Assembly (NCBI RefSeq): GCF_025833875.1
Contig: NZ_JAOYOD010000001.1
Span: forward strand, 4,988,501 to 5,052,500
From: Reichenbachiella ulvae
Lineage (GTDB): Bacteria > Bacteroidota > Bacteroidia > Cytophagales > Cyclobacteriaceae
Direction of reading: 5' to 3'
Length of the DNA: 64,000 nt
Positions 54,155 through 63,882 of this stretch are shown piece by piece. Position 1 is the stretch's first letter, and each line of letters opens with the position of its first letter. A program made the position numbers and the translations under genes. Below the pieces are notes generated by a model, which searched no databases, was not told the DNA's origin, and worked only from the letters and a program-made list of their open reading frames with translations.

Positions 54155-55846
54155 ATGCAAAAAAATATAAAAATATTCATTCTAACAGTTCTGTCAGCTA
54201 TCATAGGCATGGGCTGTAGCGATGAGTTTCTCAAAGGGACGCAAAAAGGTACCCTTAGTGATGAATCTCTTCAAAATGAAACAGGAGTCGATCTGCTATT
54301 GACTGCTGCATATAGTATACTGGATGGTTCGGTTGACGGACAGAACAGGGAAAGATCAGGAGACAACTGGTGGATAGATGTCTTGACTGATGAGGCACAT
54401 AAAGGAAGTACGAATGGTGACCAGGCGATACTTCATGATCTACAGACTTATAGCAATTGGTCAACCAGTAACAACTATTTCTTTTTGAAATGGGAAGGTC
54501 TATATGCAGGTGTAAATAGATGTAATGCTGTAATCAATCTAGCAAACAGTATCACTGATGTAGATTTGACTCAGAAGATTGCGGAGGCTCGCTTCTTGAG
54601 AGGCCATTTCAATTTTGAGTTAACTCGTATTTGGAGAAATGTTCCTTATATTGATGAGATAGCAACGATTGAAAATCCTGACGTGGCTAATAATGGTCCA
54701 TTGTGGGATGAGATTGAAGCAGATTTTCAATTTGCAATCACAAACCTTCCTGAAGATCTTGGACCGGGTAGAGCCAATTCATGGGCAGCTAAGGCCTATA
54801 TGGGTAAGGTTCACCTCTATCAAGAGGAATGGACCAATGCAGAGACGATTCTTGATGATGTGATCAACAATGGACCGTATGATTTGAATGCTGAATTTGT
54901 AGATAATTTCAATGGAGCGGGTAAGAATGGTATAGAAGTAGTGTTCTCTATTCAACATGAAGCGAATGATGGTGCTACCAACAACGGTAATGGTAACAAA
55001 GGTGGAGAGTTGAATTTCCCAGGTGGAGGACCTTATGGTTCATGCTGTGGATTCTATCAGCCAACACAGGATTTGGCTAATGCTTTTAAAACTACAGGTG
55101 GACTTCCACAACCAAACACATACAATAATTCGGATATAGATAATGATTATGGTGTAGCTTCTGCAGATCCATTTACTCCATATGCGGGCGAGTTGGACCC
55201 GAGAATTGACTATACAGTAGGCCGAAGAGGGATAGACTACAATGGTTGGGGAGAGCATGTGGGTTTCGACTGGGTAAGAGCTCAGGCAGATGCTGGACCT
55301 TATCTTCCTAAAAAGAATACCTACAAAGCTGGTGAAGATAATACTCGCGGTACTGCAGGCTGGGGACAGCAGGTTCCAGGTCTTCATTATAATGTGATTC
55401 GATTTGCTGATGTATTGCTAATGGCAGCAGAAGCGAAAGCGGAACTAGGTGATGCGGCAGGAGCGATGGCATTGGTGAATCGCGTGAGACAACGAGCCAT
55501 TGATATGACAACTGTTAAAGATGTAGCTAATCCAACGAACGATGCAGCTAATTATAGTATTGCTCTTTACACGGCGACTGATTTTACTGCAGCTAATGCC
55601 GTGGAGCTTGTAAGATTCGAGAGAAAGTTGGAATTGGCCATGGAAGGTCACAGATACTTTGATTTGACTAGATGGGGAATATTACCTGAAGTGATGAATG
55701 AATTTTTCACCAATGAGGTAAGAACCGTTTCTACATTAGTGACTGGTACAGTTCAGGATAGGCACGAAGTGTTCCCAATTCCTTTGAGAGCTATTGATGT
55801 TGCAGAAAATCTGACTCAGAACCCTGAATGGTCAGCTGCACAATAA
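54155..55846 (+). CDS. SusD/RagB-family glycan-binding lipoprotein
   Basis: A 563-residue SusD-type lipoprotein on the cell surface that caps the SusC channel. Lipobox cysteine 21 in IIGMGC. The family N-terminus FLKGTQKGTLSDESLQNETGVDLLLTAAYSIL and TPR-like helices (EARFLRGHFNFELTRIWRNVPYID, YNVIRFADVLLMAAEAKAELGDA) and the C-terminal NAVELVRFERKLELAMEGHRYFDLTRWG are present. It forms a unit with the SusC gene and is followed by a terminator. Confidence 0.97.
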   Translation: MQKNIKIFILTVLSAIIGMGCSDEFLKGTQKGTLSDESLQNETGVDLLLTAAYSILDGSVDGQNRERSGDNWWIDVLTDEAHKGSTNGDQAILHDLQTYSNWSTSNNYFFLKWEGLYAGVNRCNAVINLANSITDVDLTQKIAEARFLRGHFNFELTRIWRNVPYIDEIATIENPDVANNGPLWDEIEADFQFAITNLPEDLGPGRANSWAAKAYMGKVHLYQEEWTNAETILDDVINNGPYDLNAEFVDNFNGAGKNGIEVVFSIQHEANDGATNNGNGNKGGELNFPGGGPYGSCCGFYQPTQDLANAFKTTGGLPQPNTYNNSDIDNDYGVASADPFTPYAGELDPRIDYTVGRRGIDYNGWGEHVGFDWVRAQADAGPYLPKKNTYKAGEDNTRGTAGWGQQVPGLHYNVIRFADVLLMAAEAKAELGDAAGAMALVNRVRQRAIDMTTVKDVANPTNDAANYSIALYTATDFTAANAVELVRFERKLELAMEGHRYFDLTRWGILPEVMNEFFTNEVRTVSTLVTGTVQDRHEVFPIPLRAIDVAENLTQNPEWSAAQ

Positions 55847-55879
55847 TGATGAAAGAACTTTGTGAGATTTAATAAATTA

Positions 55880-55908
55880 ATAGGCTGGCTATGTCCAGCC
55901 TATTTTTG
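55880..55908 (+). terminator. Hairpin terminator after susD
   Basis: ATAGGCTGG (55880-55888) and CCAGCCTAT (55895-55903), then TTTT. It may leave the next genes at a lower level. Confidence 0.85.
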
Positions 55909-55943
55909 TTTTGTTAGCTTAAACCCTCTTATTTCAAAACAGA

Positions 55944-58900
55944 ATGATGAAATTCAATACTTTACTATTCGTAACCTTTATTTCCACCCTAATATTTTCC
56001 TGTCAGACAGACCAAAAAAAACAAAACGTATCGCGATTCGAATCGATTAGTAGTGAAGATTCGGGTGTTACATTCTCAAATGATGTGACTGAAAGTGATA
56101 CTTTGAACTATTTTAAATATCCCTATCTCTACATGGGTGGAGGAGTAGCCATTGCAGACTTTGATAATGATGGCTATCAAGATCTGTTCTTTACTGGGAA
56201 TATGGTTTCTAATGCACTTTATAAAAACCTTTCTGGTCTCAGATTCGAAGATGTATCCAAAAGAGCCGGTATTCAGGGCCGAAAACATAAATGGTACACT
56301 GGAGTAACCACGGTGGATATCAATGCAGATGGTTGGATGGATATCTATGTGAGTGTCGCTGGTCTGGGTCAGGATCGCAAAAACGAATTATACATTAACA
56401 ACGGAGACTTTTCTTTTACAGAGTCCGCTGAGGAATATGGACTGGCAGATGCTGGCAATTCGGTACAGGCTAGTTTCTTTGATTATGACAATGATGGCGA
56501 TTTGGATGTTTATATAGCTAACTACCCAATCACCAGTTTCAGTACCTCATCTATGCAGTACAAGCATATGATGAACACGGTGACATTAGAAAAGAGCGAC
56601 CATTTATACAGAAATGATGGAGAAGGTGATTTTCAAGATGTAACTATCGAGTCAGGGTTGCTGTCTTTTGGGCTGTCGTTAAGTGCAGCAGTGGCGGATT
56701 ACAATCAGGATGGCTATCAGGATATTTATGTCTCCAATGATTTTAGCTCTCCTGATTACTTTTATATCAATCAGGGAGACGGGACTTTCAAGGATGAGTT
56801 GCAGCAAATCACCCAGCAAACCTCTTTTTATGGGATGGGGACAGATGCCGCAGACATCAACAATGATGGGCTGATTGATCTGATGCAGGTAGATATGTCT
56901 GCGGAAGATAACCGAAGGCAAAAAGCCAATATGGCCAGCATGAATCCTGACTTATTTTGGTCTACGGTCAATAATGGTTTTCACTATCAGTATATGTATA
57001 ACTCTCTTCAACTGAACCGTGGTATTGTGAATGGGGTGCCAGTAATGAGCAATGTGGCATGGATCTCTGATGTGTCTTCTACGGATTGGAGTTGGGCCCC
57101 GCTTTTTGCAGATTTTGATCAGGATGGTTTCAAAGACTTGTTTGTGACCAATGGCACCAGAAAAGAAATTAACAACAAGGATTTCTTCAAAAAGCATGAA
57201 AAGGAAATTGCGCGTGCCTCTGATCAGGAGTTGAAGAAGTTAACGGATTTGTTACCCTCCGAACCTATTCAGAATTACATCTATAGCAATCAATCAGGTA
57301 AGGGCTTTCAGAAGGAAAATGAGAATTGGGGGATAGCTTATAAGGGCTTTTCAAATGGTGTCGCTACAGCTGATTTGGATAATGATGGTGATTTAGAAAT
57401 AATCATCAACAACTATGATGATGAAGCCTTGATTTATAAAAGTAATAGCAATGAATTGGCTCTTGGAAATTACCTGAAAATAAGGCTGGAAGGATCAAAG
57501 CAAAATCCATTGGCGATTGGTTCAGAAGTTCACCTATATAATAATGGCTTGCATCAGGTGCAGCAACTCAATGTATCCAGAGGCTTTCAGTCATCCGTAG
57601 AGCCAATCCTTCATTTTGGATTGGGGAAATATACGACCGTGGATTCTATTCAGGTATTCAAGTTTGGTCAGTTGGTCAAAACAATGAATGATGTAGCTGC
57701 CAACCAGACTCTAACTATAAGCACCAATTCAGAATCAAAAGGACTAAGACCATCGGAAGGAGCCACAAAAGTCCTGCTCACAGAGTTGACCGATGAGCTG
57801 ATTACTCCAGTCAAACATGTTGAAAACGATTTCGATGATTTCAAGGTGCAGGTACTGCTTCCTCATAAGATGTCGAATTTTGGTCCAGCTATGGCCTCAG
57901 GAGATATCAATGGAGATGGCTTGTTGGATTTTTATTATGGAGCGGCTTCTGGTTATTTAGGTAGTTTGTATCTGCAAAATGCAGATGGGACCTTTACTGC
58001 ACAGGAACTTAAAGAGAAAAATATTTGGCACGAAGATCTAGACGCAGCGTTTTTCGATGCAGATCAGGATGGCGATCTGGACTTATATATAGTGAGCGGA
58101 GGCAATCAGGATGCCGATGGTCATCAAAATTATCAGGATAGGTTGTTATTGAATCAGGATGGAGTTTTTGAATTAGCTGCTGGGGCTCTACCTATGATGT
58201 ATCATAGTGGATCATGTGTTCGTCCATTTGATTATGATCAAGATGGTGATCTGGATTTGTTTGTGGGTGGTCGACATGAAGCGCAGCATTATCCTTTTCC
58301 GGGACACAGTTATTTATTAGAAAACAAGTCTGAATCTGGACAATTGAAATTCGAAGATGTGACCGGCTCAATTGCTGATGGTTTGCAAAACATTGGGATG
58401 GTGACGGATGCGCTCTGGACTGATCTGAATGGAGATGAAAGAAAAGACCTGCTGCTAGTAGGAGAGTGGATGCCTATTACTGCATTCGTCAGTACAGCTC
58501 AAGGATTCGAAAATCAGTCGGACGAACTATTCCCAGGGAATACCAATGGCTGGTGGTTTAGTATAGAGCAAGCAGATTTTGATCAAGATGGCGATTTGGA
58601 TTATGTCTTGGGTAATCTGGGAAGGAATTACAAATACCAGGCGAGTAAAGAGGCTCCTTTCGCTATTTATGCAGATGATTTTGATAACAATGAAAAGAGC
58701 GATATTGTATTGAGCTATCACAGTGAAGGGGAAGAATACCCTGTGCGCGGTAGGCAGTGTTCCTCACAGCAGATCCCTGCTATCAAAGTGGCCTACAAGG
58801 ATTACAATTCTTTCTCTACTGCGAGCGTTCAGGATATCTTCGGAGATGAAAAGCTGGCAAACAGTTATCATTTTCAAGTCGAAGATTTTTCAAGTATTTA

Positions 58901-59246
58901 TTTAGAAAACCGAGCGGGTGAATTTATTTCCACAGCACTTCCGTTTGAAGCCCAATTTTCACCGATCAATGATTGGTTGGTTCTGGACGTAAATGATGAT
59001 GGCAATAAGGATCTGATCGCGGTGGGAGGACTGTATGCTTCTGAAGTCGAAACGCCTCGAAATGATTCCAGCATTGGGTTAGTGATGCTCGGAGATGGAA
59101 ATGGAGCGTTTAACTCCCTGACATTAGCTGAATCTGGATTGTTAGTTCCTCATGATACCAAGAAGATTCAATTATTGGATATGGAATCAAAGAAGTTTGC
59201 CATAGCCAGCAATCAAGGACCATTGCAGATTTTTCAATCCAAATAA
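55944..59246 (+). CDS. VCBS/FG-GAP repeat lipoprotein with ASPIC/UnbV domain (CRTAC1-like)
   Basis: A 1100-residue surface lipoprotein (lipobox cysteine 20 in LIFSC). It has two arrays of FG-GAP/VCBS beta-propeller repeats, each with calcium-binding loops of the form DxDxDG (DFDNDGYQD, DINADGWMD, DYDNDGDLDV, DADQDGDLDL and many more). Between them is an ASPIC/UnbV domain: YLKIRLEGSKQNPLAIGSEVHLYNNGLHQVQQLNVSRGFQSSVEPILHFGLG. Such proteins often follow SusCD and may hold or bind glycans, with no known catalytic site. It lies between the SusD gene and the second GH3. Confidence 0.92.
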   Translation: MMKFNTLLFVTFISTLIFSCQTDQKKQNVSRFESISSEDSGVTFSNDVTESDTLNYFKYPYLYMGGGVAIADFDNDGYQDLFFTGNMVSNALYKNLSGLRFEDVSKRAGIQGRKHKWYTGVTTVDINADGWMDIYVSVAGLGQDRKNELYINNGDFSFTESAEEYGLADAGNSVQASFFDYDNDGDLDVYIANYPITSFSTSSMQYKHMMNTVTLEKSDHLYRNDGEGDFQDVTIESGLLSFGLSLSAAVADYNQDGYQDIYVSNDFSSPDYFYINQGDGTFKDELQQITQQTSFYGMGTDAADINNDGLIDLMQVDMSAEDNRRQKANMASMNPDLFWSTVNNGFHYQYMYNSLQLNRGIVNGVPVMSNVAWISDVSSTDWSWAPLFADFDQDGFKDLFVTNGTRKEINNKDFFKKHEKEIARASDQELKKLTDLLPSEPIQNYIYSNQSGKGFQKENENWGIAYKGFSNGVATADLDNDGDLEIIINNYDDEALIYKSNSNELALGNYLKIRLEGSKQNPLAIGSEVHLYNNGLHQVQQLNVSRGFQSSVEPILHFGLGKYTTVDSIQVFKFGQLVKTMNDVAANQTLTISTNSESKGLRPSEGATKVLLTELTDELITPVKHVENDFDDFKVQVLLPHKMSNFGPAMASGDINGDGLLDFYYGAASGYLGSLYLQNADGTFTAQELKEKNIWHEDLDAAFFDADQDGDLDLYIVSGGNQDADGHQNYQDRLLLNQDGVFELAAGALPMMYHSGSCVRPFDYDQDGDLDLFVGGRHEAQHYPFPGHSYLLENKSESGQLKFEDVTGSIADGLQNIGMVTDALWTDLNGDERKDLLLVGEWMPITAFVSTAQGFENQSDELFPGNTNGWWFSIEQADFDQDGDLDYVLGNLGRNYKYQASKEAPFAIYADDFDNNEKSDIVLSYHSEGEEYPVRGRQCSSQQIPAIKVAYKDYNSFSTASVQDIFGDEKLANSYHFQVEDFSSIYLENRAGEFISTALPFEAQFSPINDWLVLDVNDDGNKDLIAVGGLYASEVETPRNDSSIGLVMLGDGNGAFNSLTLAESGLLVPHDTKKIQLLDMESKKFAIASNQGPLQIFQSK

Positions 59247-59251
59247 ATAGG

Positions 59252-59291
59252 CTATCAAAGCGATAAAAGCGAGTTTTTATCGCTTTGATAG
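59252..59291. terminator. Long perfect palindrome after the VCBS gene
   Basis: CTATCAAAGCGATAAAA (59252-59268) is exactly matched by TTTTATCGCTTTGATAG (59275-59291), loop 6. No strong T run follows on the plus strand, so it could be a terminator or a transcript-stabilising hairpin. Confidence 0.7.
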
Positions 59292-59378
59292 ATTTACCCC
59301 TCCAATCTGAAATATTTATGCAACGATTCCGTGATTAGTCCTTCTAGTTTTGATTTCTGAAAACTCGAATAAATCAAG

Positions 59379-61661
59379 ATGAATCATAAGTACTTAAAAC
59401 ATCCGGCGATTTTGGTGATCATAGCCATTGCTTTGGTCGCTATTAGTTGGAATCACCCTAATACCTCTCGACCCGAAGAAGATCAGCGCATCGAAGCGCT
59501 ATTATCCAAAATGTCTTTAGAGGAGAAATTAGGACAACTTAACCAGCGAGGAACGTCCTCACGTGAAAGAGGAATTTCAGAAGAACTTAAGTCCAGTGTC
59601 AGAGCGGGAAAAGTTGGTTCGTTTCTCAATGTGCAGAGCAAGGAATCCATCCTGGAACTCCAAAGAATTGCCGTGGAGGAAAGTCCCAATGGCATCCCGC
59701 TCATTTTTGCTCGAGATGTGATACATGGATACAAAACCATTTTCCCGATCCCTCTGGGACAAGCTGCTACCTGGAATCCAGATATAGTAGAACGTGGTGC
59801 TAGAGTAGCGGCGATTGAGGCGAGTTCTCAGGGGATCCGCTGGACCTTTGCACCGATGATCGATATAGCTCGAGATCCTCGATGGGGACGAATCGCAGAG
59901 TCAGCTGGCGAAGATCCTTATTTGTCTTCTATTATGGGGGAAGCGGCCATTAAGGGGTTTCAAACTGATGATCTGAGTAATGGCAACTCATTGGCTGCCT
60001 GTGCCAAGCATTTTGTTGGATATGGAGCTGCCGAAGGAGGTAGGGACTATAATACCGCCGATATCAGCGACCCGCTTTTGCACAATGTCTACTTGAAACC
60101 TTTCAAAGTTGCATCGGATGCAGGTGTGGCGACCTTCATGTCTTCTTTCAACGAACTCAATGGGGTGCCAGCCACAGGCAATGAATACATATTAAAAGAT
60201 GTGTTGAGAAAGGATTGGGGATTTGATGGTTTTGTGGTGAGCGACTGGAACAGCATCACAGAAATGATTGCACACGGTTTCAGCCCGAACGCCAAAGAAG
60301 CGGCTTTCAGTTCGGCCAAGGCAGGACTTGATATGGAGATGACCAGCCAGGCTTATGAGAAGCACATGAAAGAGTTGATCGAGGAGGGGCGCTTGTCCAT
60401 GGATCAATTGGACGAAAAAGTGAGAAACATCCTTCGGATCAAATTTAGAATGGGACTATTTGATAATCCCTATTTCGATCCTGAACAAGACGTACTTTAT
60501 GCAGAGGACCATTTGGCAGACGCCAAAGAAGCAGCGATGCAGAGCATGGTCTTGTTGAAAAATAAGGACAATATTTTGCCTCTTAATCCTAAAAAGTCGA
60601 AAGTAGCCGTAATTGGTCCCTTAGCAGATGCACCACGGGAGCAATTGGGAACCTGGATATTTGATGGAGATGAAAAACATTCAGTTACCCCGCGTACCAG
60701 CCTTTCGGAAGCTTTTGGGAAGAGAATGACCTTTGCCAAAGGTTTAAGTTTTAGTAGAGACCAGACTGAGGAGGGATTTGCAGACGCCATCAAAGCGGCT
60801 GAAGCTTCAGATGTGGTACTATTCATTGCAGGAGAGGAGGCTATCTTATCAGGGGAGGCACATAGCCGGGCGAACATCAATTTGCCGGGTGCACAAGAGA
60901 AATTAATTACTAAGCTGTCCGAGACGAACAAGAAGATCGTCTTGGTTATTTTGGCGGGCAGGCCCATTACGTTGGGCAATGTTTTAGACAAAGTGGATGC
61001 TGTGCTTTTTGCCTGGCATCCTGGCACAATGGCTGGGCCTGCTCTCGCCGATTTGATTACAGGACAGGCTTCTCCTAGTGGCAGACTACCGGTCAGCTGG
61101 CCAAAGTCAGTAGGGCAAATTCCGATCTATTATAATCACAAGAGTACAGGGCGACCAGCTAGCGAGGAAAGTTTTGTTCATATCGATGACATTCCGATTC
61201 ATGCATGGCAAAGTTCCTTGGGCAATACGTCCCATTACCTGGACGAAGGGTTTCATCCATTATATCCTTTCGGCTATGGGTTGACCTACAGTCAGGTTGA
61301 ATATGATGCGCTTTCACTTCCTTCCGAGATTTCTTTAGATCAGGAGACAATCAAAGTGTCTGCTTCTATAAAAAATGTAGGAGATAAAGAAGTGACCGAA
61401 GTGGTACAGTTGTATGCACAGGATATGTTTGCTAGCTTGACACGCCCAGTCAAAGAATTGAAACGTTTTAGGCGTGTAAGCCTTGCTCCAGGTGAGAGTA
61501 AAACCGTAGCGTTTGAATTGGCTTTAAAGGATCTTGAGTTTTATAATCAAAAAGGCGAATGGGTGTTAGAGCCTGGTACCTTCAAGATTTGGATAGGTCC
61601 CAATGCGGCAGAAGGATTAGAAGGGAAGTTTGAATTGATAGATGCAAAAGACAACGGATAA
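59379..61661 (+). CDS. Glycoside hydrolase family 3 beta-glucosidase (BglX-like)
   Basis: A 760-residue GH3 enzyme. N-terminal hydrophobic segment (KHPAILVIIAIALVAISW) exports it to the periplasm. Barrel motifs are FAPMIDIARDPRWGRIAESAGEDPYLSS and AACAKHFVGYGAAEGGRDYNTADIS, with the nucleophile Asp289 in GFVVSDWNSI. The second domain (VAVIGPLADAPREQLGTW) carries AGEEAILSGEAHSRANINLPGAQ, the expected acid/base site, and the last part is fibronectin III-like. It is close to BglX, which releases glucose from beta-glucosides. The next gene starts inside its last 20 bases. Confidence 0.95.
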   Translation: MNHKYLKHPAILVIIAIALVAISWNHPNTSRPEEDQRIEALLSKMSLEEKLGQLNQRGTSSRERGISEELKSSVRAGKVGSFLNVQSKESILELQRIAVEESPNGIPLIFARDVIHGYKTIFPIPLGQAATWNPDIVERGARVAAIEASSQGIRWTFAPMIDIARDPRWGRIAESAGEDPYLSSIMGEAAIKGFQTDDLSNGNSLAACAKHFVGYGAAEGGRDYNTADISDPLLHNVYLKPFKVASDAGVATFMSSFNELNGVPATGNEYILKDVLRKDWGFDGFVVSDWNSITEMIAHGFSPNAKEAAFSSAKAGLDMEMTSQAYEKHMKELIEEGRLSMDQLDEKVRNILRIKFRMGLFDNPYFDPEQDVLYAEDHLADAKEAAMQSMVLLKNKDNILPLNPKKSKVAVIGPLADAPREQLGTWIFDGDEKHSVTPRTSLSEAFGKRMTFAKGLSFSRDQTEEGFADAIKAAEASDVVLFIAGEEAILSGEAHSRANINLPGAQEKLITKLSETNKKIVLVILAGRPITLGNVLDKVDAVLFAWHPGTMAGPALADLITGQASPSGRLPVSWPKSVGQIPIYYNHKSTGRPASEESFVHIDDIPIHAWQSSLGNTSHYLDEGFHPLYPFGYGLTYSQVEYDALSLPSEISLDQETIKVSASIKNVGDKEVTEVVQLYAQDMFASLTRPVKELKRFRRVSLAPGESKTVAFELALKDLEFYNQKGEWVLEPGTFKIWIGPNAAEGLEGKFELIDAKDNG

Positions 61662-63555
61662 GCCCATAGTTATAGTTTTTGGAGTCAGTGGGTCTGGTAA
61701 GAGTACCATTGGTCAGCTCCTGAGTCAGCATTTGTCGGTGCCCTTTGCGGATGCCGACGACTATCATCCTCAGAAGAATATAGACAAGATGGCTTCAGGC
61801 CAGCCACTCAATGATCAGGATCGAGAATCCTGGTTACTTGACTTGGCGGGTCTGATAGATGAGAACAAGGAGAAAGGCTTGGTGTTGGCTTGTTCAGCTC
61901 TGAAGGAAAAATACAGGAAGATTTTGTCTTCAGGGGATCAGAAAATCCATTGGGTTCATTTGGCAGGGACAAAGGAGGTGTTGACCGAAAGATTGCAGCA
62001 GCGCAAGCAGCATTTTTTCAATCCCGCATTGCTGGACTCTCAGTTGGCAACTCTCGAAAAGCCGAAATATGGTATAGAGGTGAACGTGGAGGATTCACCC
62101 GAAGAGATTATTAATACAGTTTTAGAATCAATGAGCAGTAAGAAATCAGAGTTTGGATTGATAGGATTGGGTGTGATGGGAAAGAGCTTGACCTTGAATC
62201 TGGCCAATCATGGAGTAGAGGTATTGGCTTATAATAGGCAGGCCGAAGGAGAAGAGCACATTGTTCCTCAGTTTTTGTCGGAGAATTCTGATAAGCCAAA
62301 TCTTCGCGCAACCAATCAGCTAAAGGAATTTATCTCTGAGCTAGAGATTCCGCGCAAGATTATGCTGATGGTCAATGCGGGTGCAGCCGTGGATGCTGTG
62401 ATTGAAGACCTTTTGCCTTCATTGGATCCCGGGGACATAATCATCGATGGAGGCAATTCTCATTATCATGATACCAAACGAAGAAATGACTATTTAAAAG
62501 AAAAGGGAATCCACTTTGTCGGTTGCGGTGTGTCAGGTGGAGAGGAAGGCGCGCTCAAAGGACCATCCATGATGCCAGGCGGAGATAAGGAGGCCTATGA
62601 AAAGATTGCTCCCTATTTAGAACGGATTGCGGCCCGAGACAAGAATGATGAAGGCTGTTGCACCTATATAGGACGAGAAGGTGCTGGCCACTTTGTAAAG
62701 ATGGTACACAATGGAATCGAATATGCAGAGATGCAATTGATCGCAGAGACTTATGCTATGCTGAGAACCGCAGGAATGCCCATCGATCAAATGGCTGAGT
62801 TATTCGAGGACTGGAATCAAGGAGACTTAAAAAGCTACCTGCTAGAGATTACTGCTGATCTACTGACGGTAAAGGATGGAGATGAATACCTAATCGATCT
62901 GATTTATGATGCTGCTGGGCAAAAAGGTACAGGAGGATGGTCTACCACAGCAGCGCTAGATGTGGGTGTTCCTTTCAGTACGATTTCCGAATCGGTCATG
63001 GCCCGATGCCTTTCTGCACAAAAGCCGCTCAGGATAAGGGCTTCCAGGCTCTACGGTGAGAGGCCAGTCATTGAACGGGATTTGCAAACACTGATCCCCA
63101 AAATCAAACAAGCCTATCAGTCTGCTAGGGTTATCAACCATGCCATTGGTTTTGAGATGATCAAGAAGACCTCTGAAGAAAACAACTGGGGAATCAATCT
63201 TTCCCAGCTTGCTCGGATATGGACCAATGGTTGCATCATTCGCTCTAGTTTGATGGAAGAGCTTGTGAGTAGCTTCAAAGCTTCTCCTGAAGAACATATG
63301 CTTTTGGCACCTTCCTTTGTGGATTTGTTAAAAGGAAGTCGTAAGGAATTGACAGAAGCTGTGTCAGAGGGATTACAGATGTTTCTTTCATTGCCAGTAT
63401 ATGCTGCAGCTTTGAATTATCTCAATGGTTTTACTAATGAGCAATCATCTGCTAATATTATTCAGGCGCAGAGAGATTACTTCGGTGCTCATACATTCCA
63501 AAGAAAGGATAAACCCCTTTCCAAGTATTTCCATAGTCAATGGACCAATAAGTAA
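61642..63555 (+). CDS. Fused gluconokinase and 6-phosphogluconate dehydrogenase
   Basis: A 637-residue two-domain enzyme. Residues 1-165 are a GntK-type gluconokinase: P-loop GVSGSGKST (14-22), DADDYHPQKNIDKMASGQPLNDQDRESWL and LACSALKEKYRKIL. Residues 168-637 are a long-type 6-phosphogluconate dehydrogenase: GLIGLGVMG (171 on), GVSGGEEGALKGPSMMPGG (about 295), HFVKMVHNGIEYAEMQLIAETY (about 352) and AAGQKGTGGWS. The kinase makes 6-phosphogluconate and the dehydrogenase turns it into ribulose 5-phosphate with NADPH, so substrate could pass in one protein. Both active sites look complete. Its start overlaps the GH3 gene by 20 bases, a translational link. Confidence 0.95.
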   Translation: MQKTTDKPIVIVFGVSGSGKSTIGQLLSQHLSVPFADADDYHPQKNIDKMASGQPLNDQDRESWLLDLAGLIDENKEKGLVLACSALKEKYRKILSSGDQKIHWVHLAGTKEVLTERLQQRKQHFFNPALLDSQLATLEKPKYGIEVNVEDSPEEIINTVLESMSSKKSEFGLIGLGVMGKSLTLNLANHGVEVLAYNRQAEGEEHIVPQFLSENSDKPNLRATNQLKEFISELEIPRKIMLMVNAGAAVDAVIEDLLPSLDPGDIIIDGGNSHYHDTKRRNDYLKEKGIHFVGCGVSGGEEGALKGPSMMPGGDKEAYEKIAPYLERIAARDKNDEGCCTYIGREGAGHFVKMVHNGIEYAEMQLIAETYAMLRTAGMPIDQMAELFEDWNQGDLKSYLLEITADLLTVKDGDEYLIDLIYDAAGQKGTGGWSTTAALDVGVPFSTISESVMARCLSAQKPLRIRASRLYGERPVIERDLQTLIPKIKQAYQSARVINHAIGFEMIKKTSEENNWGINLSQLARIWTNGCIIRSSLMEELVSSFKASPEEHMLLAPSFVDLLKGSRKELTEAVSEGLQMFLSLPVYAAALNYLNGFTNEQSSANIIQAQRDYFGAHTFQRKDKPLSKYFHSQWTNK

Positions 63556-63668
63556 GTCTTTGAGGTGCACTGTTAACAGTATTCAAAAATAATTTAGGTT
63601 ATAAGTTTCAGGTGTTCAAGGGGTTGAGGTGATGTGTATTAAAAGTTTAGATTTATTTGTTTTCGGTG

Positions 63669-63701
63669 TTAGGAAAAGAGGGAAAAGTGTGTTTATCTTT
63701 G
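63669..63701 (+). promoter_or_regulatory. Upstream copy of a strong promoter (TATCTTTG)
   Basis: TATCTTTG (63694-63701) followed by CGTCCCGTTTG. The -33 region at 63669 reads TTAG, a poor TTTG. The same block occurs again 181 bases on. Confidence 0.6.
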
Positions 63702-63849
63702 CGTCCCGTTTGAGGGAAAAGGCACTAGCAGAGTGCTGGAAAGTTTACTGAAGAAGGATAGAATTGATAGGGGAGAAGCTAGCAGGTATAAAGCGTTAGG
63801 GAGATCTCTGAAGGGTTAGAAAAATTAAAAAAATAAATCTCAATTCTTA

Positions 63850-63882
63850 TTTGGAAGTTAGCGCAGAGTGTTTTTATCTTTG
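63850..63882 (+). promoter_or_regulatory. Downstream copy of a strong promoter (TTTG-N21-TATCTTTG)
   Basis: TTTG (63850-63853), 21 bases, TATCTTTG (63875-63882), again followed by CGTCCCGTTTG. It agrees with the Bacteroidota -33/-7 promoter. No ORF follows for the remaining 118 bases, so the product is probably a non-coding RNA, most likely an rRNA operon outside the window. The bases from 63556 to 63668 show nothing else. Confidence 0.65.

Noticed and set aside
55862..56050. Small protein gene before the VCBS gene
   Set aside because: It crosses the susD terminator hairpin and overlaps the lipoprotein start, so it is a chance frame.
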